In this document: piece after piece, positions 35,015-47,303 of the stretch
Layout of the letters: each line of letters opens with the position of its first letter
Position numbering within the stretch: position 1 is the stretch's first letter
Assembly: GCF_003473485.1 (NCBI RefSeq)
Contig: NC_053049.1
Span: forward strand, 6,014,001-6,078,000
Length of the DNA: 64,000 nucleotides
From: Medicago truncatula
Taxonomy: Eukaryota; Streptophyta; Magnoliopsida; Fabales; Fabaceae
Direction: 5' to 3'
The notes under the pieces: model-generated
Seen by the model: only the letters and a program-made list of their open reading frames with translations
What the model was told of the DNA's origin: nothing
Databases searched by the model: none
Program-made: the position numbers and the translations under genes

Positions 35015-35860
35015 CTGTGAAGCCCCGATACTTCAAAATGGATGACGTACCGTATCCCCTGCGTATCCTGCACCGATATCTGCCCGATACTTTCCGATAC
35101 ATATCGGGAGAGTATCCAAATATTAAATTTTATTTTTTAAGAAAATAATTTTCCGATACGCACAGATACTTGTGTTTTTTATATTATTTTGATTTCTGTG
35201 TTTTTTTTTTTTTGTAAAAAATAAGAAAAAAAATAAGAATAAAAACATTATATTACCATGATATATATTCATTTCCTTTATCTTTATTTGGTGTCAGTAC
35301 GACCCACACCATACCATAGAAACAATTTCATCTTCCCCTTTTTAAAAAATTAGGGTTTCAACTTTTTCTTCCAAGATGGTCGCCTTCCACTTTGGATATA
35401 GTGCTTCTTTTTTGGATCGATATAGTATAGCACTAACAATGTTCCTTTTGGATATAGTATAGCATTGATGTATAACACTGCTCGTGCTCTTTTTTGTATA
35501 TTTTGCGTATGTAATTGACTAATCACCACTCTCTTAATCGTCAATATTATTTATATTTATGTTAATGTGCTGCGAGTCTAGTTTCTTGTGTTTGTTAATA
35601 TATTTGCATTTAATTATATAATTTTTTTTATTAACGTATCCCAGCTGTATCGTATCTTGATTTTTGAAATTTTTCTGTATCGACGTATCGGTGCAGTATC
35701 GTATCCGTATCGTATCTCGTATCCAGACTTCAATATTGAAGACTTTCAATCAAAGTAATGATTAATGATTAATATGAAAAAAACACTTAAACACTTAAAC
35801 ACGCATCTTGTATCCGTATCGTATCTCGTATCGATGCAGCTCACAATCAAAGACACTTAA
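35015..35860. repeat. Element with inverted CGTATC-rich ends
   Basis: Both ends are built of short CGATAC / GTATCG words. The left end (35027-35115) contains CCTGCACCGATATCTGCCCG, and the right end (35640-35730), read in reverse, contains ACTGCACCGATACGTCG. The pattern fits a terminal-inverted-repeat DNA transposon with subterminal motif arrays, possibly hAT-like. The right array is partly repeated again at 35810-35840. No target duplication was fixed. Confidence 0.45.
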
Positions 35861-36740
35861 ACACGCATATATGCGTCAATATTTAAGAGACTTTCAATTT
35901 CAATTCTTTTTTTTTCTTCTTCATACCCAAGACTTTCAATTCGAAATCGACATATATAAACTTTTGAGATTTAATTAATGATTAATATGAATAAAAAAGT
36001 AATGATTAATATTTAAACACATTCATACTTAATTATGCACATACCTCATAATTTTAACAATTAAGTTTTATAATTGAATATTACACACATCAGAATAGAA
36101 GAGCAAAATCAATTTTTTTGTATATATATCATAATCCACATACTTTTTTACGGGTAGGGTTCTTTACTATCTATTGCGGGAAGAGTTCAAGTTCCTAAAA
36201 GTGTGATCTATAGTTTTCTTATTTATTCATGGCCTAATTAATCTCTTATCAACACCATTGGCAGATGGATTATATAAACTTTACGTGATCTGGTGACTGT
36301 GATCAAATAAAGATGATGTAGTTTGACATTGGATTGAGAATTGAGATCTATAAACGACATCAATGAGGATGCCACCCTTAAGCTTTCTTCTAAGAGCTAG
36401 AGTGTTGAGATCAAATGGACATATTTCCTATCATATTTTTCCTTCTATTTGGACTTGTTTGAAACTCAAGTTCTCCATTGTCAAGGAACATGGGCAGTGA
36501 CTTTATTGACAAGACCGTTTCTTTTCTCACGTTATGAGGTTCTCGCGTGCCCTATGCAGTTGAAATTTTAGAATCTGAACTGCATAAAAATTTCATAAAA
36601 CTTCCAAAAACACGTTGAAATATTTTGGCTTTTAAAATTCAAATAGGACGCGCAAAAAACTTATATGGTAGAAAAAGTAATGATCTATTGAGTATTGACA
36701 ATGGTGAGTACATCAAATTTTTAGCATGATAAATGGATCA
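35861..36740. other. Intergenic, nothing recognised
   Basis: AT-rich with ACTTAAACAC repeats near 35780-35870. No gene supported. Confidence 0.35.
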
Positions 36741-37000
36741 ATATCAAACAAGGCTCTATGAACTGATGAATGCTATTGAGATAGCTTAAACAATGACTTT
36801 GAGTAGACTTTGGTTAGAGACCGACTCTCATCCTGTTACTCTGGCTTTCAAAATTTCTTGGCACCTAAGAAATAAATGGTCAAATAGTACAATGTTAACA
36901 AAAATAAATAAATGAAGTTCTATATTTCTTAAATTTTAAGAGAAGGAAACCGGTGTGGAGACAAAATATATTATTTTGGTCTTAAGCAGAATTGGACATT
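36741..37000 (+). pseudogene. LINE RNase H-like scrap
   Basis: The plus strand reads LMNAIEIA, a stop, then TMTLSRLWLETDSHPVTLAF and, after KISWH, LRNKWSN. This is the pattern of the plant LINE-associated RNase H domain (A.E.A......LWLETDS...V.AF....W.LRN.W), in which the D of ETDS is catalytic. The frame breaks on both sides. The T-rich stretch to about 37180 may be the 3' tail. Confidence 0.55.
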
Positions 37001-37210
37001 TTGGCTGAATTCTACTTTGCATTTTAGATTTTTTAAATGCTAGGATGTATTGAATTCATATTTTGTTGATGTTGCTCTTTGTCAAGAGTTATCTTTTTCC
37101 TTTTTGTTTTTGTTGTTGTTTGCTCTGGATACATTTTCTCTTGTCAGGTTTAATCCCTTTGGATTTTTTCTAACAGATTTTTGATGAGGTAGATGATGAA
37201 CTCTCTTAGT

Positions 37211-39775
37211 TAGGGTGAGCGCAAAGTCCCGATATATCCGAGTCACCCGCGGATCCACCGTGCGGGTTAAAACGGGTATCGGGGTGAAGAAAGACTAAAA
37301 AATAGGGTTTGTGTAGGTTTAGACGGTTGGCCCCGTTTTTACAAATCCAAAACCGTGTAAATCGAACCCGACCAACCTGTCTTACCCCAATTTTTGACCT
37401 AAGGTCCCACTGACGCATGTCATTTGACCCTGATCAGTCCCTGATTTTTCAATGAAATTCGGCAGGGAGGTATTTTAAAATACCTCATTTTGGTTCCGAA
37501 TCAGGTCCTCTCCTCTTAGTCTTTAATCAATTATTTCCATCTTTTAATTCTTTTTTTGTTTTTGTTATAAATTAATTAGTTTAACTTAGTTTTAATTTAG
37601 ACTTAATTTCTTTTTATTCCCGTTTTAAATAAATCCAAGTTTTCTTTTCTTTTCTTTTATTATTTAATTAGGAGATAAAACCCAAAAATATATATACGTG
37701 TCTATCTTTTTCATTTTTTTTAATTAAGTGATAAGTCCAAAAGCGGTCCCGATCCAAAAATCCAGCCCAGCCTGGCACGCGCTTGATTTCCAATCAAAGA
37801 ACACTACGTGTTCTGTTTCTCCCGGATCCCAATCCAAGCACAATTTCTGCATCATCTCAACAAACCCTAGGTCCCAAGCAGCACTATAAATAGAGACCTG
37901 CACAACACAAGAACAACACATAGGAAACGCACGGAACAGAGGCACACAGAAAAGGAGAGGAGAAGCCAGAAATTGCACATCACCAAGAGGAGCAGAGATT
38001 CGAAACCGCCGCCGGTGTTCTTCTTTCTCTCATCGGAGAAGATGAAGAAACATGAGAGAGAAGAGAGAATTTTGGGGGATAAGAAAGAGAATTGTTTGTA
38101 AAAATTAGTAAAAAACCGGCACACCACATATATATAGTACCCTGAACCGGTTCGGTTCTCCTGAACCGAACCAGGCTTGAACCGAACCGGTTTAAGCCCA
38201 ATTCCACAACCCGTGAGGCCCAACGCGCGCCTCTGAGCCCGGTTCCCTTTTTAATTCCTGCACCCCCTGTTTACTGCTACACCTCCCACCTTGTGATTGA
38301 ACCTTTTTTATTTATTTCTTTCAAGTCTTGCATACATTTTATTTTATCTTTTAGCATTGTAATTATTTTATATTTCCTCATGCATATTTTAGGTTCAGAT
38401 ATATTATTTATTATTTTTTTAAGCCATTTATTTTGTTTTATATAGCAAGGGTATTAGAATGTAAATTAGGTTTGAAATGTAAATTATTTTATTTCCGTCA
38501 TTTACTTTCTCTCGCAGACCTTAGCATGTATAATAAGTTTTTTTTGTAATAACTTAGGTGCATGTGTGTGGGTGTATGCTTTATTTTTCTGCTTAGGTTA
38601 CTACGTTTTATTTTCTCGCTCCGTTAGTTTTAATTTGGTTTCAACTATTATTAAAAAAAAAAAAACAACAAAAATATGCAAATAGTTCAAAAAATCACAG
38701 AAAATATTTTCATAAATAAACCTTGATCCAAATCAAGTGACCGTCTTTTTTTATTTTATTTTCTTAAATCAAACATTAATCAATTTAATTTTACTTTGAG
38801 TCTATTTTCATTTAAATTAAAAAACACAAACAAATTCTTATTTGCCACTTGACTTTTATTTTTAAAACCTTTTTCAAAACTAATAAAAAACACACAACCG
38901 ATCAAACGTCAATTTTTATCCCGAACTACGAGGTTTTGATCCCTCACGGGTACGTAGGCAGAGGACACTCGTCTTTCCAAACAATAAAAAATGTAGATAT
39001 TTAGGTCTTTATTTTTTCCACTTTAGTTCTTATTTTCAAAATAAGCAAGCAAGTTATAACATATTAAATTAAATAAAAAATAAGCAAGCAAGTTATAGCA
39101 CATTAAATTAAATAAAATCAAGAGGTTCCCGTAGAGTACTACGGACATAAATGGTGCTAACACCTTCCCTTTATGTAACTAACTCCCGAACCCTAAATCT
39201 TTTCAAAATGGGGTAGTTTGAACTTTTTTCCCCTTTTTATAATAAAATTAAATATTCAGTCGTGAAATAATAAAGTGAGTCAAAAGCTAATCAAATAGCC
39301 TTGATCTCCGAAAAATGACGCAACACAACCCATAACAAAACTTACTCCACATGCAAGCATATTTTGTTGATTTACTATGTAGATCTACTTAAACATGCAA
39401 ACTTTTCTTTAAATTTAGCCATGATTTACTCAGATCCAAATCTGTGCAAGTCCAAGGTGCAATATTTTAATTATGAACACGTGATATTGAGAACAAGAAA
39501 AATAATGATAACAGATCCCTGACCTTTTCTTGTTAAATTTTTTATACCGTGATATTTTAATGATTGCTATGATACTTTGATCTATGATAGTTTAATGATT
39601 GCAAAGATACTTTGAGATGAATAAAAAAATATTGAAGAAATAACCGAATCAACCCACCCGACCAAACCGTATTAATTTGTGGGCGGAAATGGATCTCTAA
39701 ATTGGATGCTCGATTTCATACATATTGCCGAGTTCAGGCCCGAACCCGCCCGAACCCGATCGTTACTCTACCCTA
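37211..39775. mobile_element. hAT-type DNA element interrupted by a solo LTR
   Basis: The ends are short inverted repeats, TAGGGTGAGCG on the left and CTCTACCCTA on the right (inverse TAGGGTAGAG). The exact 8-bp duplication CTCTTAGT at 37203-37210 and 39776-39783 is the target-site length of the hAT superfamily. Subterminal GGGTTCGGGC-type repeats at 39735-39760 (seen as their complement) fit hAT ends. No transposase reading is seen; without the nested LTR the element would be about 0.6 kb, so it is non-autonomous. Confidence 0.82.
37378..39325 (+). mobile_element. Solo LTR of a Ty3/gypsy (Ogre/Tat-like) element
   Basis: The 1948-bp segment starts TGTCTTACCCCAATTTTTG and ends AAAAATGACGCAACA. 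It is flanked by the 5-bp direct repeat CAACC at 37373-37377 and 39326-39330. It carries a TATA box (TATAAATAG, 37885) and the downstream landmarks ACTACGAGGTTTTGATCCCT (38936) and GGTGCTAACACCTTCCC (39153). These landmarks recur, in the same order on the minus strand, in the LTR at 59556-63081. No internal region or second LTR is present, so it is a solo LTR from unequal recombination. A 39-bp unit (AAGCAAGCAAGTTATA.CA) is tandemly doubled at 39041-39115. Confidence 0.78.
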
Positions 39776-39783
39776 CTCTTAGT

Positions 39784-40825
39784 TATTTGGAATTGAGTTT
39801 TTTTATAGTCCTCCCAAATAGTTTTAGACCTTAAGCTCATCTGACTAAACAAATAAGATAGCATGGTGTATTGACTCTACATAATAAATGACATGGCACA
39901 CTGATTTAACATTTTTTAATTAGCTGACATTTTTAGCTCAATTTTTTTAAAAGAATCATTAAACATAATAAATAATAATTTTTGCTAAAATAAATATTTT
40001 TCCTAGTTATTAGTCTTTGCAAAAAAAAATTATAACTTTATAATTGAGTTAAGTGATCAACGAGTTTCTCCTAAGATAAATCTTTTGGAGAATCTGAGTT
40101 TAATTCTTGAATGAAATATTTATTAAATTTTATTTACATTTTGACCAAACTCTAAGTTAACCAAGCCATTTTTATATATGAGAGGGTTGACATAAAAAAA
40201 AATAAAAAATCCAAACTATCATTTTCTCTTCACTATGATCTTTGAATTATATAAGTATATAATATATTAAACTCTTTTAAAACTATTATTATTCAAGTTA
40301 GTCCTTTAAATTCTTAAAGAACAATAGAAAATGACGTCTTCGTAAACTTAATTCAGTTGATAGAGACATTCCATTATTTATGAAATATCAAGTTCGAACT
40401 CCAAATTCTCCATCTATTCACTAAAAAAAAAAACGAATTTCTAACAATCACATTACTTGACATAAATAGAACGGATGTCCAAGTACCCAACCTTTATATA
40501 TACACTCTTAAATCAAATTTATAAAAAAAAACTTTTTAAACTCATTAAATAATTAATATATATGATCTATATACAATACAAGTCAGATATATCAGTTATA
40601 CAATATTTTTATCAAACATCAATTCATTTTTTTGAAGGAAAAAAAAAAATTAATTTAGTTTTTTTTTTATAAAATTTATTCTAAAAAAATAAATAAATAA
40701 ATTAGGCCCTGATATATTAAAGTGGCGGTCGCAAATCCTTCTCCTGAAATTCATATATCGCAGCACAGATCTCCAAACTCCAAACACCAAATTCACACTT
40801 CATCGCATCCCTCTTCTCCTCAGAC
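39784..40825. other. Intergenic and coatomer zeta promoter region
   Basis: AT-rich DNA with one SINE (listed). The last 100 bp before 40826 is the probable 5' untranslated region. Confidence 0.4.
40335..40430 (+). mobile_element. Decayed tRNA-derived SINE with A tail
   Basis: A box-like AACTTAATTCAGTTGATAG, B box-like CAAGTTCGAACTCC and an A run at 40423-40432. It is the same family as the SINE at 15191. Confidence 0.65.
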
Positions 40826-43825
40826 ATGGCATCCAACGTAAGCTTCTCTATCTTTTCTATTTCATTCTTTGCACTTCAATCACAATGCTATATCTAATAA
40901 TCATATAGATTTATTCAAAAACTATTAAATTGTTGAAGTTTTTTGATGTTTTTTTTTTTCTTCTTTCTGTTGTGATGGATCTTATTTCAGCTTATTCTAA
41001 TCAAATTGGGAACTGGGTTTCAAAAAAGTTTCTGTTTTTCGTTTCTTTCTTGGATCATTCACTGGCAAAGCTTATTGTTTTACGTCAAAACTATGGGTGA
41101 ATTTTTTATGTTATTTTCTGTTCTGATGGATCAATAACCATATGATTCATATTTTAGGAATTGGGTTTCAAAAAGTTTCTGTTTTGTGGTTGTTGGTTGG
41201 ATCGTTTAGTGATTTGGGCTTTTGGAGTGATTTAACTTTGAATGTTTAAATTTGAGATCTTTTTGTTTGTTTCAATTCAGATCCGTTTAAAACATTTATC
41301 CCTGTAGTGATTGTTTGTTATGCTTTGGTTATAGCAAATTTTTCTAAGAATTTGTTATAATTGATGTTAAGGAAAAGGTTAGGATATTTTTGTCTACGAA
41401 ACTAAAATCTGATGACTAGGGATAATAGGATGAACTTTGCTGTGGTTCCTATGTTGAGGATATGTGTTTAATATTGAATGTCGAATGCCAAGACCAGTGT
41501 TGTTAAATAACGGTGCTACAGCACTGGCACATTTGAACAAACCGCATTTGTTCCGTGATATGCTATTTAGGTTAGAGTGTTGTCAAATAGCAGCTATATC
41601 GGCGTTATAGCATTGTAGCATAGCAAAATTTGAACAAATTTGCTATTATATGCAATTGACAGCACTACAAATGCTATGATCTGCAGTTACTGCTGAGACC
41701 ACTACCTGGAATCTCTGTCACACCGACACTTCTAATCAAAGACATATCTGGTGTCCGGCATGTGTTTGTGTTTGACACTGACATGGGTCGTCCATGTGAT
41801 TACATTCAGTTGTTATATTTTCAAATTATTATCGGTTTCGATTTGTCAGTGTCATATCTGGTGTCCTTGTCCTTGCAAGTACTTCTTTGCCAGGAATTGA
41901 GAACTAATAAGAGAAAAGTGTTGATTATTAAAAATTGCTCTTTTATGAATGGTGTGTGAAATTGAACAACTTGTTCTGCACCCATTTTGCTTGCATTTTG
42001 TTTTGATGATTATCAGTTTGCAAATTAGAAACCACGGAGGAGTGAGTTTCCAGCATATATGAAAATTACAGTGCTTCTTTTTTGACATGTTTCCATATTG
42101 TTACATCTGTAGGGCTTGTGTCCTTCAATAAAAAACATTCTTCTTTTAGACTCTGAAGGGAAGCGTGTGGCAGTCAAGTATTACTCAGATGACTGGCCGA
42201 CAAACAGTTCAAAGTTAGCTTTTGAGAAGTTTGTGTTCACTAAGACTGTTAAGACAAATGCGCGGACAGAAGGTAAGCAGCAAATTTTGAGAAATACTCA
42301 TCATGATATGAAGTCTATTAATTTTGTATTGTGTGCTATTGTAGTGGCCAGTGGTGCATATATCAATCTAACATGATTCTTGATGTAACAGATATGCAGC
42401 TTTGTTTGTAGGTTATTATTATATTATGCAGTTTGGTTTGATCTTTAAAATCCTTTTACTTATTGATGTTCATGCCAATAGTTCTATTTACTTTCACTTC
42501 TTCGTCAAATTCTTTACCTTGAGCTAAATGATAAAATGTTGGATCTTCATGACTACTTTATATCTTGGACAAAATAGATTTTGTGTTTATCTCACTCAAA
42601 TCTGTTGGTGTCCTGCATATATGTAAACAGTTGAGTTATATTTTGAAACATTCTCATGAGCCTGCATCCCTATTTGCTGCATCACAATTTAATAAATAGA
42701 CTCAATCATTATTTACTACAGCTTGCATTCCTTTTTGACACCCCCTTTAATTTTGATGGCTTAATCAAACATATTTTCAAGTGTATTAGTTGAAAGAAAA
42801 TTGTTACAGAAAATTCCTTTAATTGAATGTATCAAAAAATTTCATCCAAGTCAGCACTCTACCGGTATTTCATTCTGTGCCCTTTGTGATTTATATTTAT
42901 TAACTGATTGAAAAGTTCACAAGGCATTTGCCAGTAGTGGTAGCAGTATCTATTCTACTGAATTTTAACATGTGAATGGAACATGAACTTTCCCAAGACC
43001 CCTGGCATATTTGCTCTTTTATTTGTTTCCCATTTGGGAAATCAAAATGCAATAAAAAAACACTCTTCAATACCATTGGTATCTGTTGTTTTATTGTAGA
43101 AAAACTTCTGTGAGAACTCATGTTTATCGTTTCTTTTAAGACTGATGTAATGTTAATTATCATCGCAGCTGAGATAACACTGCTTGAGAACAATATCGTT
43201 GTTTACAAATTTGTGCAAGACTTGCATTTCTTTGTCACTGGTGGTGATGATGAAAATGAGCTCATTTTGTCATCTGTTCTTCAAGGTTTCTTTGATGCAG
43301 TCACCCTTTTGCTGAGGTATTTATTTATGGTTGTATTCTGTTATTTGTTTTCCTAATTAAAATCAGATGGGTATTGCTCATATTTGTGTTCCATTTACAG
43401 GAGCAATGTTGACAAAAGTGAGGCACTTGAGAACTTGGATCTCATTCTTTTATGCCTTGATGAGATTGTTGATGGAGGGTATGTATACATTTATTAGCCA
43501 CAAATTATCTTTTCCACGAAAGTCTATTCTTTTAACACCTCATTTTTTTCTTGAAGGATTATACTCGAAACAAATGGACCTCTTATCGCCGAAAAAGTTA
43601 CCTCCCACAACATGGATGCTGATGCTCCCTTATCAGAGCAGGTAATGTTTACATAACTATCAGTTTAGTTTCTATCAGTAATGTATGCCTTCTATGGATT
43701 TTGCAACACAAATTTACAATGACATACCTCACCTTCAATCTGACATTGACTTTTGGATATTGCAGACACTAACTCAGGCATGGGCTACAGCCAGAGACAC
43801 TTTCACAAGAACTCTTTTAACATGA
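40826..43825 (+). CDS. Coatomer (COPI) subunit zeta
   Basis: Six exons, 40826-40837, 42113-42272, 43169-43316, 43401-43478, 43557-43641 and 43766-43825, encode 180 aa, the usual length. Every junction is GT..AG and the phases match. The protein opens MASN (exon 1) then [20 protein letters not shown], the longin-fold start of small adaptor/coatomer chains. It continues [80 protein letters not shown] and [12 protein letters not shown]. Zeta pairs with gamma-COP in the F-subcomplex of the COPI coat, which returns cargo from Golgi to ER (family knowledge). It is a housekeeping gene, and no damage is seen. Intron 1 (1.28 kb) contains a short TGTCGGTGTC-type repeat (41730-41870) also seen near 5720-5960. 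Confidence 0.96.
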
Positions 43826-45300
43826 TGCACTCATGGCGATGTACTTAAGTGTGATCCTTATATTTTAGAAGTTTTTCTGTTTATGAGAGTTGTTTTATAC
43901 TATCCCTCCATTTGAATCTGTATTTTTTTGACAAAAGCAAGTACAATATACTACTAAATCCAGTCTTCTGCTAAGATCTGGAATTGCTTTTCTGAATTCA
44001 AGTTACTGGGTAGTTGTACTATTTTTTTTTTTTCAATGATCTTCTCCTGTACCCGATATTATTTTCCAATGTATGAAAGAACTTAATAATTTTAGGTAAA
44101 CAATCGTTGGATAAAAAGCAACCTAGATGTTTGGATATCCAAGATACTGTGAAGATTTGGTTCCACATCATATATCATATACTAACGAAGTCTGTTGATA
44201 AGCATAGTTTACATGAAACAACTGAACAAGTGGTTTAAGTTCTAATTGTAAACTGGTATAACCTTGTAACACTGTCGTGCACATACATACACATTAAGGA
44301 TTTTCTTTCGTTTTTTGATCGATCTTAAACATACACATTAATGATTTTCTCTTGTTCTTTGATTGATAATCAAGATAATTTTGTTTAATAAAAAATCGTA
44401 GTAAAACGCCAAGGCTTTGTTTGCAAGTTTGGAGGGGAAGTGAAGTGAGGACTTTAAAAAAAAGAGGAGCAAGAAATAGATGACTTTGAGTGGAGTGTGT
44501 TTTGGGGGGTTTATTTTTTCTTCATAATAATACAAAATCTTCTAATTTTGGAGAATGTACGGTACGATTTTGAAGGGTTTTTCAGAGTCTATATGAACTC
44601 AATCTATGTTATAATATTTTTAAAATAAAAAATATATTGATCATAACCATTAATTTATTATTCTCTACAAATATAATCTTTCAAATATTCATTGTGAAAC
44701 ATAAAATATACTACATCATAAAAACGTCAAGGCGACAACGCTTACATAAATACTAAAATCATATAAACTGTAGTTTTTTTTTTTTAATTTTTTGTGGTGG
44801 CCGGAGTTTGAACTCCAGACCTTACATATATTATGCATTGTCCATATCAACTGAGCTAAGTTCACGAAGACATATAGACCGTAGTTTTGAAAAGGAAAAC
44901 AACTACAATTTACAAAGCCGCTAGAACCAAAAGAAACATGGTAAACCATACATACACAAAGAAAAATAGTATAGTAATATTTTAAAATTGAAATTCCTCA
45001 AATGGCATGATTACAGTGATCAAATAGAAACACAAAAATAATGTTTATCAGCTATAAATGAACAATCCAACTCAATCTGCTGACAAATAGGTGAGCCAGA
45101 TCATCAATTGTATTGTTGACACAAAACAATTATCTTAATCTGCTATATACTTCCTTCATCCTGTAAAATTTTAAGAGATTTCCCCAACGTATGGCCACAG
45201 TTGCGCAGATTTTGCCACAATATAAAGACTTGCAGCTTAAGCAACTGCAATTTAGAACCATGGAGAGAACTATTGGCAAGCAGAGACTAACTAGAACTGA
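43826..45300. other. Intergenic between coatomer zeta and the resistance cluster
   Basis: The first 250 bp is likely the 3' untranslated region of coatomer zeta. Apart from the SINE listed below, no gene is supported. Confidence 0.4.
44778..44870 (-). mobile_element. tRNA-derived SINE with 18-bp target duplication
   Basis: On the minus strand the element has an A box (CTTAGCTCAGTTGATATGG), a B box (GGAGTTCAAACTCCGGCC) and an A tail. Flanks CATATAAACTGTAGTTTT (44760-44777) and CATATAGACCGTAGTTTT (44871-44888) match at 16 of 18 positions. It is the same family as 15191. Confidence 0.82.
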
Positions 45301-46963
45301 TCAGAGTTTATTTCTCTTGAATGTATCAAACTGGCCACAACTGAAAAATCATCCTGAAAGAAACATATAGACTTTCAACAGAAATCACAAAAGAAAAAAT
45401 GCAAAATGATTTTTTTTTTTTTTGTGATTTCAAAATGCTTGCATTTAATGTTGCTTGGTCATTCGAAAGAATAACATTGAGAATAATTTTAAAGGGAGAG
45501 AAAATAGTTATTGTAATTAAATAGAAGGATGAAGGTTAAAAATGAACCTATTATAATCTTGTCATTGACACCATCACAAGACGAAGTATGTTGTCTTGAA
45601 TTGGTCTCTCTGCAAGTCAAGATATGCATTTCATTAACTCAATCGAATAAAAACTAAACATATAATATTCATGTGAGTTAATAATACACAATTGGAAGAA
45701 AAGAAACATACCAGAATCTTTTGGATTTCGTAGTAGGTCTTGACACGCTCCTATGTGCGGCGGATTAATCTCCATAAATAGATCAATGGACCTGCTTATA
45801 GTAAACATTGATCCAGAAAACAACAGTTTTAAAAATATATACTATGTTATTTGTTTTCTATTTTAAGGAAGTCTCTGGACAATTTTATGACATTAAGGAA
45901 AGGACTAGATTACTAGAACATAATAACGTGTCTGATTTGTGAAAGAGGGTAAAAAGTTTTCATACCCATTAAGCACTCATATGATGAACAACTTCTTTTT
46001 TCGTTGGAGTCTGAATCTTGTTGGCTCTTCTGTATGCAAGCGCTTACATTCTCATCACATCTTTCAATTGAATCATCAATCTCATTGCCCAATTTCCTCT
46101 CATCGTCATCATCAACATATCTTTCAATTGAATCAGACTCAAATTGCATTGATTCATTCAAATCTGATCGGAACCACCATGAACACCTCGATTCAATTTT
46201 CTTTTCTACGTCCCTGTCCAAATTCATGGTGGCTGCAAGCCTTGGAAATTCTGAGTAATAAATTGGATAGATCCCACACTCTTTCAAAATATAAGAGCCA
46301 TTAAGATCCCCACTTAAATTTGTAACAGAGAATTCAAATGCATTTCCAATGAAATGTGGTTCATTATAGCACATGAAAACATGATCCAGGCTCACATCTT
46401 TAATAGAATGACTATTTATAAAATTCAAGTCGCCACTTTCCGAATAGTACTTGAATCTGATTTCTAGATTATTACCATGCTCCTCCATTTGAAAGGATGG
46501 AGAAACAACAACAGAATAAATGAATCCAACATCTTTGGAAAGTGGAGGAATTTTAATAGTAATGGAGGAAGAGGAACCTATTGCTCGGAATTTGAACTGA
46601 CTTGGAACTGTGCATCCCGGTAACCAAAAATGAACACCGTTATAACTCCATCCGTGCAAATCATAAACAATTATAGTATTATGAAATGCGGCACTCTTCA
46701 TTGTTAATATGACATCTTCTGTAATACGGTTGAGTGAAGGTGCATCCAATTTTATGGTATTCTTGAATGAAATTTCCTTCTTCCATCCCTTCATACTATG
46801 TGAAAGAGCCTTCAAACTCGAAACCTTCACCAATGAGATGCAGTTATTGACATGAAGCTCTTCGATGTGTGGAGGAACCTCCGAAAGACAACCAAGCTTC
46901 TTGCAATTGTCTAAGTACAGAATACGTAGTCTTGAAAGATTCTTAAAGCTTGTAGGCAACATC

Positions 46964-47303
46964 TTGACCCATAATTAAAATAATTCGATTTTGGCCCCCT
47001 ATGTTTTGCTCCCTTTGCACTTTTGGCCCCCTATGCCAATTTTGACCAAGTCAATACTGACGTGGCGCCACGTGTGTAGTTTTTTTTAATAATTAAAAAA
47101 ATACTTTTTTGTTATTTTTTAATTAAAAAATAAAAAAAATACTTTTTTTAAAAATATTTTAATTAAAAAAATAAAAATAAAAAATTACACATGTGGCGCC
47201 ACGTCAGCATCGACTTGGTCAAAATTGACCTAGGGCGCCAAAAGTGAAAAGGGGCAAAACATAGGGGGTCAAAATCGAATTATTTTAGTTAGGGGATCAA
47301 AAT
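46964..47303. mobile_element. Internal fragment of the Mutator-type MITE
   Basis: The segment is nearly identical to about 52484-52828, but both termini (GGCTTAAT.. and its inverse) are absent. It joins the LRR exon across the shared bases TTGAC (46964-46968) and joins Copia sequence near 47303 in an AAAAT stretch. It is therefore a remnant left by deletions on both sides, not a fresh insertion. Confidence 0.82.

Noticed and set aside
37724..38223. Overlapping minus-strand frames of 75-118 codons
   Set aside because: They fall in the transcribed part of the solo LTR in antisense. Cys- and Ser-rich composition comes from CT-rich leader DNA, and no domain is seen.
46004..46304. Plus-strand frames opposite the TNL tail (and the copies at 50943-51128, 51689-52186, 53310-53621, 53898-54290)
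   Set aside because: They are antisense shadows of TNL exons and repeat wherever the exon is duplicated.
45913..46962. 349-codon frame as an independent gene
   Set aside because: It is the 3' half of the LRR/C-JID exon of unit B, joined to a MITE at a deletion scar. The first Met is an internal residue of the parent gene.
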